NCBI RefSeq assembly: GCF_009905375.1
Contig: NC_133648.1
Location: 90,088,631-90,152,630 of the forward strand
Direction of reading: 5' to 3'
DNA from: Apium graveolens
Lineage: Eukaryota > Streptophyta > Magnoliopsida > Apiales > Apiaceae
DNA: 64,000 bases
The notes beneath the pieces are model-generated. The model had not been told where the DNA came from. It saw only the letters and a program-made list of their open reading frames with translations, and did no database searches. Within the stretch, counting starts at the first letter, position 1. Every line of letters begins with the position of its first letter. Shown here in pieces: positions 56,601-64,000 of the stretch. Both the position numbers and the translations under genes were made by a program.

Positions 56601-57565
56601 TGGCAAAACATAAATATATAATGAAATTTCAGTAGCATGCAAAGGATTTTAAAGCATGATATCTCCATAAAACACTTAGTTAGCACATATACATAATATA
56701 TCTCATAGAGAGCTCTTGAATTCACAAGAATCAAGAGTTTCTCTTTGGAGATCACATAAGAACTACACATGCATCCATGGAACTTCAACTTCCAAGTCAC
56801 AAAACACTTGGAAAGTATATAAGATGAATGTAGGTAAAAGATTTACACTTGGGAAGATGAAGAATGAATTGAAAAATGGATGGGGGTGGGGGATTTTGGT
56901 CTTCGGCCGAGAGCAAGGTGGGAGGGGGGAAAAAGGAGAGAAATTTGTGGTGTGTTGGAGTGTGGAATGAGAATGACTTCTCCCACTTTGATTTCTTTGT
57001 TTTATGCTATTTGGTTTACAAATGATGAGTGGAAGTGAGAACTTACAAAAATGTCCCTTGGTTAAAGTTAGGCCATTTTGCATGCAAGGCTAAGGTAGTA
57101 ATTTGGTAATAATCAAATGAGTTAGTGGGGTTGGAAAAGTCTTGTTTGCCCTTTGAGAGAATAGAAGGGTGATTTGCATGCATGGTCTCTTATGTAATTT
57201 GATAAATATGACAACTAAAATTTACAATGATTTATTTTTATAAAATAAAATACAAGTTCAAAAATTATAGAATTTATATCATAAAATAACTTCGATTTTT
57301 AGAGACTTTATAAAATCATTTTCAAAATTTGTGAACAAAATATCTTTTAAAAGAAAATTTTTCCAAAGCTTAGAATATTCCTTATAAATCAAAAATAAAG
57401 AAATTAAATAAACTCTTGCTTTGAAAAAACATATACTACACAAAGCAAATTTAAAATGCAGAAACTTTCACTCATACTAGCGTACAATCATTGAATATAT
57501 TTTCATTTAACTTTAATATTATACCCAATCCACAAATAATATTACATAAAATGCCGGTCGTAACA
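53687..57565 (-). mobile_element. Gypsy B 3' LTR (3879 bp)
   Basis: Plus strand TGTCACACCCCC at 53687 to CGGTCGTAACA at 57565. The first 980 bases repeat at 63019-64000. No real gene lies inside; the short frames are not supported. Confidence 0.93.
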
Positions 57566-57583
57566 TCCTCTCCCCCTTAAGGG
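57566..57583 (-). other. Gypsy B polypurine tract
   Basis: Minus strand AAGGGGGAGAGGA directly before the LTR start; primes plus-strand DNA synthesis. Confidence 0.85.
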
Positions 57584-57599
57584 ATTCTGTCCCCAGAAT

Positions 57600-59455
57600 C
57601 TAAGAGAAAAGATGAGGATGCCGGGAACACATATCAGACTCTAACTCCCAAGTCGACTCTTCGACCTTAGGGTTCCTCCAAAGTACTTTTACTAACTGTA
57701 CTGACTTATTTCTAAGACTCTTTACTTGTCAGTCGAGTATTTTAACAGGTTGCTCCACAAATGACAGGTCTGCTTGAATTTCTACAGGTTCATATTCTAT
57801 CACATGGCTAGCGTCAGGATTGTACTTCTTAAGCAACGACACATGGAACACATTATGCACATGCCGATACTGAGGTGGTAAGGCCAATCGTAGGCCACCT
57901 TTTCCACTTGACTCAAAATCTCAAAAGGACCTATGTATCTAGGTGCTAACTTCCCTTTCTTGCCAAATCTTATCAACCCTTTTCTAGGTGACACCTTCAG
58001 CAACACAGCTTCGCCAATTTGGAATTGAACGTCCTTACGCGCTGGATCCACATACTTCCTCTGTCTATCTTGAGCAGCAAGCAAACTTTTCTGAATTAAC
58101 TTGACCGAATCATGCAACTGTCGTACCAAATCTGGGCTGAGAATTCTTCCTTCTCCTACTTCATCCCAACTTGTTGGTGATCTACATTTTCGCCCGTACA
58201 AAGCTTCGTATGGTGGCATGCCGATACTGGAATGATAGCTGTTGTTGTAAGAGAATTCAATCAACGGCAAATGGTCGTCCCAACTTCCTGCAAAATCGAT
58301 TGCACAACTGCGCAACATATCTTCAATTGTTTGAATTGTCCTTTCACTCTGGCCATCAGTCTGCGGGTGGTACGCCGTGCTCATATTCAACTTTGTGCCA
58401 AGACATTCCTGAAATTGCTTCCAGAATCTCGAGTTAAATCGGGGATCTCTGTCTAAAACTATTGATACGGGTACTCCATGCCTTAGTACGATTTCGCGCA
58501 CATACAAATGAACCAACTTGTCCAATGACGACTTCTCGTTTATTGGAAGTAAATGCGTCGACTTCGTAAGACGATCAATTATAACCCATATTGCGTCATG
58601 TCCGGATTTCGTTCGCGGTAGTCCTACTATAAAGTCTATAACGATATTTTCCCATTTCCATTCTGGAATCTTCAGGGGCTGAATTAATCCGCTTGGTCGT
58701 TGATGTTCTGCCTTTACTTTCTGACAAATATAGCACTTCGCAACCCATTCTGCCACGTCTCGCTTCATATTTGGCCACCAAAAGTTCTTCTTTAAGTCTC
58801 GATACATCTTGGTGCTTCCCGGGTGGATTGAAAATTTCGAATTGTGGGCTTTATGGAGGATCTCATTCTTTAATTCAGGTACATGGGGAATCCATATTCT
58901 GGATGAAAACCTTAGTATCCCTTGCTTATCCCTTTGAGTATTAATCTCCTCTCTAGATAACTGATTCTTCTCTTTTTCCATTACTTCCTCTTGACACTTC
59001 TTTATCTTTTCCACTAGTGTTGGCTGAAAGGTCATTGCACGACAAACTTCCTCGACTTTTCCATAAGCACAAAGTTCCAATTCCAATTTTTCGATTTCTT
59101 CAGTTAACTCTTTTGATGTTATCATCATATTCAATCTCTCCTTCCTACTCAGAGCATCGGCCACTACGTTCATCTTTCCAGGATGGTAATTTATCGAACA
59201 GTCATAGTCCTTGATCAATTCCAGCCATCTCCTCTGCCTCATATTGAGCTCTTTCTGAGTAAAAATGTACTTTAAACTCTTGTGATCCGTGTAGATTTCA
59301 CACTTCTCTCCATAGAGGTAATATCTCCAGATCTTGAGTGCGAACACTATGGCGGCTAGTTCCAAGTCATGCGTCGGGTACTTTAACTCATGCGGCTTCA
59401 ACTGTCTTGACGCATATGCGATCACTTTACTGTGTTGCATCAACACACAACCCAA
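57600..59455 (-). pseudogene. pol: Gypsy B RNase H, integrase and chromodomain end
   Basis: RNase [42 protein letters not shown]. Integrase zinc domain: [14 protein letters not shown] then [12 protein letters not shown]. Core DDE in [20 protein letters not shown] and DGQSERT, then [18 protein letters not shown] and the C-terminal [13 protein letters not shown] frameshift near 57890 breaks the frame. Beyond it another frame still reads the end domain (VLWRNPKVEESTWE-like, near 57680) to a TAG at 57600-57602, seventeen bases before the polypurine tract. Such an end targets integration to chromatin in chromoviruses. Near intact. Confidence 0.92.
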
Positions 59456-59481
59456 ACCCTTATGTGAAGCGTCGCTGAATA

Positions 59482-60852
59482 TTACAAAATTCCCTTGATC
59501 ATCTGAAGTACCAACACCGGAGCTGTTACCAACTTCTGCTTTAACTCTTGAAAGCTATCTTCACATTCTGCACTCCATTCAAACTTTTGATTCTTTCTGG
59601 TTAACTTGGTCAATGGCGTGGCGATCTTCGAGAAATTCTTGACGAATCTTCTATAGTATCCGGCCAATCCTAGAAAACTTCGCACTTCCGTAGGAGTCTT
59701 TGGCCTCTCCCAACTCATAACTGCCTCAATTTTTGCCGGATCCACTTTAACTCCCTCATTTCCAATAACATGCCCCAAAAATTGAACTTCCTTTAACCAA
59801 AACTCACATTTGGTGAACTTGGCATACAACTTCTCTTGTCGGAGTATCTCCAAGGCTATCCAGAGGTGCTGCTTATGTTCTTCTTCCGACTTAGAATAAA
59901 TAAGGATGTCATCAATGAATACCACGACAAATTTGTCCAAATACTTCTTAAATACCCGATTCATCAGATCCATAAATGCGGCCGGAGCATTGGTCAATCC
60001 AAACGGCATTACTAGGAATTCATAATGCCCATATCTGGTCCTGAATACGGTCTTAGGAATATCTTCTTCTTTGATCTTTAATTGATGGTATCCCGATCTC
60101 AAATCAATCTTTGAAAAGCATTTTGCTCCCTTCAACTGATCAAAAAGGTCATCTATCCTTGGTAGCGGGTAGCGGTTCTTGATCGTCACCTTATTCAACT
60201 CCCAGTAATCTATGCATAGACGCATACTCCCAACTTTCTTCTTTACAAACAGAACAGGTGCTCCCCATGGCGACGTACTTGGTCGTATCACTCCTTTATC
60301 CAATAATTCTTGTAGCTGGCTCACCAACTCTTTCATTTCTGCTGGTGCCATCCTATATGGGGCCTTTGAAACTGGTTCCGTGCCTGGAGCAAGGTTGATC
60401 TCAAACTCAATTTGTCGATCTGGTGGTAAGCCTGGTAGTTCGTCGAGAAACACATCGGGGAACTCACTAACTACAGGAATATCTTCCATGCTGAGGCTGC
60501 CTCTCTCTGAATCCACTACATATGCTAGGAACGACTCACAACCTTTTCTAAGCAACTTCTTAGCCTGAACGATTGTAAGAAATAGTTGCTCTTGCCTCTG
60601 CCCCTTAAATACTACCTTCTCTCCACTCTTCGTCTTTAAATACACTCTCTTGGTCTTACAATTTATCTGAGCGCTATTCTCTCCTAACCAATCCATTCCT
60701 AAAATTATATCAAACTCTCCCAACTTGAAGAGTATCAAGTCGGCTGAAAACTTATATCCCGAAATATCGATCTCACACTTTGGACAAAATTGATTTACAG
60801 GAATCTTCTCTTGGTTCGCAATTACCACATTTACTACCTCACTCATAACCAT
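59482..60852 (-). pseudogene. pol: Gypsy B protease end and reverse transcriptase
   Basis: Opens in a frame one step from gag with [13 protein letters not shown] and the end of the protease domain ([16 protein letters not shown]). The linker is [22 protein letters not shown] motifs: [62 protein letters not shown]. The connection part is [18 protein letters not shown] frameshift near 59490 separates it from RNase H. The catalytic DD pair is intact. Confidence 0.93.
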
Positions 60853-62210
60853 TTATCACATTGGAGCTTATCAACAAAAGATTCTGATATGAAAGATCTT
60901 GTTGCTCCCGAATCAATCAATACTTTAGCTTTGACATTATTGAGTAAAAGTGTACCTGCTATCACCTCAGAATTCTGAACAGCATCTTTCATCTTTAGAT
61001 CAAATGTCCTTGCTGTTGCTTGCGGGGTTGGTGCGGGTGGTGGAGGTAATGCCAATACCTCAGCTGGCACGCTTGCACTGGTACTTGCCACGTTCATCAG
61101 AGCTTTGACTGGTCCTGTTTCCTTACACTCCCTAGCCATATATCCAGTCTTCCCACACTTGTAGCACGTAACTCCTGGCTTCAGCATCTTGCACTCATTT
61201 GCCAAATGTCCCTTCTGATTGCACCTATAACAGGTCATGCTCAGCTTATTGCATACTCCGGGGTGCCTTCTTCCACAGTGCTTGCATTCCGGTCTCTGGA
61301 ACCTGTTTTCTCCAACTTGCCCTTGGCTTGCCTGGTTATTTCCTTTTGATTCTTGCCTTTTGCCCAAATTTCCCTTCTTTTGAAAATTTCCGCCCTTCTG
61401 AAAACCAATCCTCTTTACATTCCGATCTTGCGAACTTCCAGCTTCAGACTTTTCTCCATAAAATGGAACCTTCCTCTTCTTATTATCCCTCTCTTTCCTT
61501 GACTGCATCCCATTATTCTCAATCAGAGCAGCTTTCTGTACTACTCCCGCATAAGTTTCAAGCTCAAACATAGCCACCCTATCTCTGATCCAAGGCTCCA
61601 ATCCTTGCTGAAATTTCTTTGCTTTTTCCTCCTCAGTGCTGGTATACTTTGTCACAAACCTTGACAATTCAGTGAACTTCTTCTCATACTTCAATACAGT
61701 CATCTTCCCTTGCTTCAACTCAAGAAATTTTAGCTCCATCTGATTCTGCATGTACTTAGGGTAATACTTGTCCAGAAATAACTTTTTAAATCTCTCCCAA
61801 AAAACCTGCTAAGTGACTTTCATAGCCTTTACTGATTCCCACCAATAGATGACTTCTCACTTCAAGAAGTAAGTAGCATACGGCGTCCTCTGATCATCTC
61901 CTAACTGTACCAACTCAAAAGCCCTTTCCATCTCCTTGATCCATGTGTTAGCTATCACTGGATCAGTGGTATCATGAAATACAGGTGGATTCACATTCTG
62001 AAAAGCTTTGAAAGTGACAATTTGTCTAGGTGGTACTGGTGGTTCAGGTGGTTGGTGTGGCTCACGGTTATCTTGGTTTTCAATTCGTTGTTGAAGAGTT
62101 AGTTGTTGTTGAGCTATAACATTGGTTTGTTGTTGCAAGGTTTCCAGTAGTCGAAGAATATTTGGGTCTGTGGTGAAGGTGGTTGTTGGGTTCTTCTTTT
62201 TGGGAGGCAT
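60843..62210 (-). pseudogene. gag: Gypsy B gag and protease start, two stops
   Basis: ATG at 62210 (MPPKKKNPTTTFTTDPN) follows a Gln-rich start. The capsid reads FHDTTDPVIANTWIKEME. A TGA at 61857-61859 replaces the Gly codon of the FLKGE motif, and a TAG lies at 61809-61811; the same frame continues from QNQMELKFLELKQ. Three knuckles follow: CKHCGRRHPGVC, CYRCNQKGHLANEC, CYKCGKTGYMAREC, the last with His changed to Tyr. The protease active site is VLIDSGATRSFIS. The frame shifts near 60850. Confidence 0.92.
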
Positions 62211-62521
62211 GATCCTGAAATAAGAGTTGTGTCAAAACATATATGAATAATAAAATGATTCGAGGGTATCGCATGGCATTCTTATTTTCATATGGGGTCA
62301 AGTTTCCAAATTAAGCAGATATGATGATAAAAATATAAAATAGCAGTTGAGAGCAAATGGAACAATAGCACATAATTATTGAAATTTTAAAGGTCACAGT
62401 ACATAGGATTGGGACATAGTCTGATTCTAGGAATAACAGGCTTATTTAAAGGAAAAACGGAAACAACTGGGGATTCCATAGAGTCTGATAGTACAACAAC
62501 ATGAAAGGTAAATGGAAAGAA
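62211..62521 (-). other. Gypsy B leader between leader ORF and gag
   Basis: About 310 AT-rich bases without a coding frame; the likely packaging and translation leader of gag. Nothing else seen. Confidence 0.5.
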
Positions 62522-62880
62522 CTAAGGCTCCACTCCATCTGAACGGGGCTTGGTAGTCTTTTCCTCTCGAAGCGTCTTCACAATGCTCTGGAGCTCATCC
62601 GCCACCATCTGAATGACATACTGGCTGGTACGGTCCCGGTGCGCTGACATCTCATCAAGCTTAGTGTTGACGTACTGAACCAAGGTCTCAAGTCTCGCAG
62701 TCATCTGCTCCTTGGGCTTCCCTTCGTAGTTTCGGCTATCCGGATACACGTTCTTCAGTCGGTCTATCAGTCGGTCGTACTTGCCCTGAAGCATGTCGAA
62801 CTCGCGCCTCAACTCAGCATACACGGAGAAAGCAATAGTGTCGTCCGACCCAGAGGATGACGAGGAATGCGCCCTTTGCT
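62522..62880 (-). CDS. Gypsy B leader ORF, coiled-coil protein
   Basis: An open minus frame between PBS and gag ends at 62522. The body (YAELRREFDMLQGKYDRLID, LETLVQYVNTKLDEMSAHRD) is predicted coiled coil; before it is a Ser-rich patch (AHSSSSSGSDD). No ATG lies near its start; the frame runs in from TTGGTTGTCAG near 62880, which looks like a splice acceptor. It is GC-richer than its surroundings and free of stops, unlike gag and pol of the same copy. No known domain recognised. Confidence 0.5.
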
Positions 62881-63001
62881 GACAACCAATAATAAGAGGA
62901 GTATTAATAATAATTTACTTAACCTACTCTCTCGCATATTATCTATAACCTACATACATATCCTATAACCTATTTGGGCTGTCCAGGGACTCTAAACCAT
63001 A

Positions 63002-63013
63002 GCTCTGATACGA
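63002..63013 (-). other. Gypsy B primer-binding site, one mismatch
   Basis: Minus strand TCGTATCAGAGC, one base off the initiator Met tRNA complement, five bases from the LTR edge. Confidence 0.85.
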
Positions 63014-63018
63014 AAACC

Positions 63019-64000
63019 TGTCACACCCCCAACTTAAACAGCAAAATAAATATAGCTATTACATCATTTTAATGAAGAATACACAACCAAAATCCAAGAT
63101 CTTACAGTTTAGGGTTTGGAACAGCCCAACACTACCAACTATTACATCTGATTTAAAATACCGAGTCCTCACACAACTATTATTACTTATTCTACCTGAG
63201 CTCGAACATAAGCATCGGCATCACAGGTCTTACGGACAGTCTGCTTGAATCTAACCATAGATGCTAGCTGTAATATCAGGGTAAAGCAAGAAGTGAGCCA
63301 AATGCTCAACAAGTGCTAACAGTACGACACAAAACATAAATTGAGATATACTTTTAAGAATGACAATGGAAAGACATAACCAAAGGTAACGAGAGATAAA
63401 AACTATGTGAGATGGCATCATTTTGCTTGCATCAAAACTATTTTAAAATCATGTCTTAATCAAAATCATTTTATGACGCTACGGATTACAGCCGGTGATC
63501 AGCCGCGAAGTAATCCCGAACCTCGCTGGGTTCTAAAACATTATTGGGAATCCCTAGGCAACTTTTAAGCCTAATATAAGTGCGGAAAGGACTCGCGTCT
63601 CAGTCCAGATCCACCATTCAAAGAAAACATTTATCCTCCTTTGGGACTGAAAAACCCTCATTTTATATATTTCAAAAACTGATGCCGAATTATGACAAAA
63701 TCTCTTTTTGCAGTAAACATTTTTTTTTTCAAAGGATTATAGATCAACTCGAAACATGGGAAATATGGTACTAAATCTCAGGGCCATGATTCACAAAACT
63801 TTACTCTATTAGGGTAACCAAAAGGTTTTCATATGTCAGAACTTGGACAGGAAAATATGGTGAGTCTTATGGATAATATGAAGGGGTAATGCCAAACTGG
63901 GCTTAAAGCAATGGTTTCTCGTCAAGGTATAGGTGTTGGATCATTAAGAAGATAAGCTTCACGAATACTATGGGTGTTAAGGTAATGATCTCTAGCTCAT
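63019..64000 (-). mobile_element. Gypsy B 5' LTR, partial
   Basis: Plus strand TGTCACACCCCC onward matches 53687-54670 closely. The window ends inside it, so its outer edge and target duplication are not visible. Confidence 0.93.

Larger units (their letters stand above)
53687..64000 (-). mobile_element. Gypsy B: Tekay/Del-like chromovirus, right LTR cut by window edge
   Basis: Minus element: 5' LTR from beyond 64000 to 63019, PBS 63013-63002, leader ORF, gag, protease, RT, RNase H, integrase with chromodomain-like end, polypurine tract and 3' LTR 57565-53687. LTR ends are TGTTACGACCGG...GGGGGTGTGACA. Over the 980 bases that can be compared, the two LTRs differ at roughly 20 sites by eye, so the insertion is fairly recent. 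It is nevertheless broken by two gag stops and at least three frameshifts. Confidence 0.93.

Noticed and set aside
56763..57083. Pro/Ser/His-rich frame in the gypsy B LTR
   Set aside because: Low complexity, inside an LTR, no start context and no known motif; a chance frame.

Overview
This is plant nuclear repeat DNA. I found no host gene, rRNA gene, functional tRNA gene or CRISPR array. Almost all of the 64 kb is LTR retrotransposons: SIRE/Maximus-like Ty1/copia elements, long-LTR Ty3/gypsy elements of Tekay/Del chromovirus type, and one Athila/Tat-like LTR fragment. The host is a eudicot. The style of the SIRE gag proteins and a third SIRE open reading frame suggest an asterid, perhaps Apiaceae, but that rests on memory, not on a search.

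Layout, read as nested insertions. Left nest: copia B (minus, 16442-27641) is interrupted in its third ORF by gypsy A (minus, 7362-16441). Gypsy A is interrupted in its integrase by copia A (minus, 1-7361), which runs off the left edge. Between the nests, 27642-29539 is AT-rich DNA with a tRNA-derived SINE and a 492-bp solo LTR flanked by a 5-bp duplication. Right nest: copia E (minus, from 29540) is cut in its third ORF by an Athila-like LTR (32242). That is cut by copia C (minus, from 33135), which is cut in its third ORF by copia D (plus, from 37454). Copia D is cut in its integrase by gypsy C (plus, from 41142), and gypsy C by gypsy B (minus, from 53687 to beyond the right edge). The 5' LTR of gypsy C also holds a solo LTR of its own family (43090-47135) with a 5-bp duplication.

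The coding regions are gag (zinc knuckles), aspartic protease, integrase, reverse transcriptase and RNase H, in copia order (PR-IN-RT-RH) or gypsy order (PR-RT-RH-IN). All carry stops or frameshifts, so none is autonomous as written. Copia A and gypsy B are the least damaged; gypsy C is the most decayed. Copia B, C and E keep parts of a third ORF downstream of pol, with a globular N-terminal domain, basic NLS-like clusters and coiled coils. The gypsy elements have an acidic or coiled-coil leader ORF between primer-binding site and gag.

The most interesting signals are in the SIRE-like elements. (1) All five LTRs have, 12-23 nt from the primer-binding-site edge, a hairpin whose stem differs between families but whose loop is a conserved G-run (C-run in the RNA). 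(2) Each family has amplified its own short, palindrome-forming motif, mostly in U3 or the 3' untranslated region and in some families also inside coding sequence. (3) The gag/pol junction always has a gag stop followed by a splice-acceptor-like TGCAGGG, with a different frame relation in each element.
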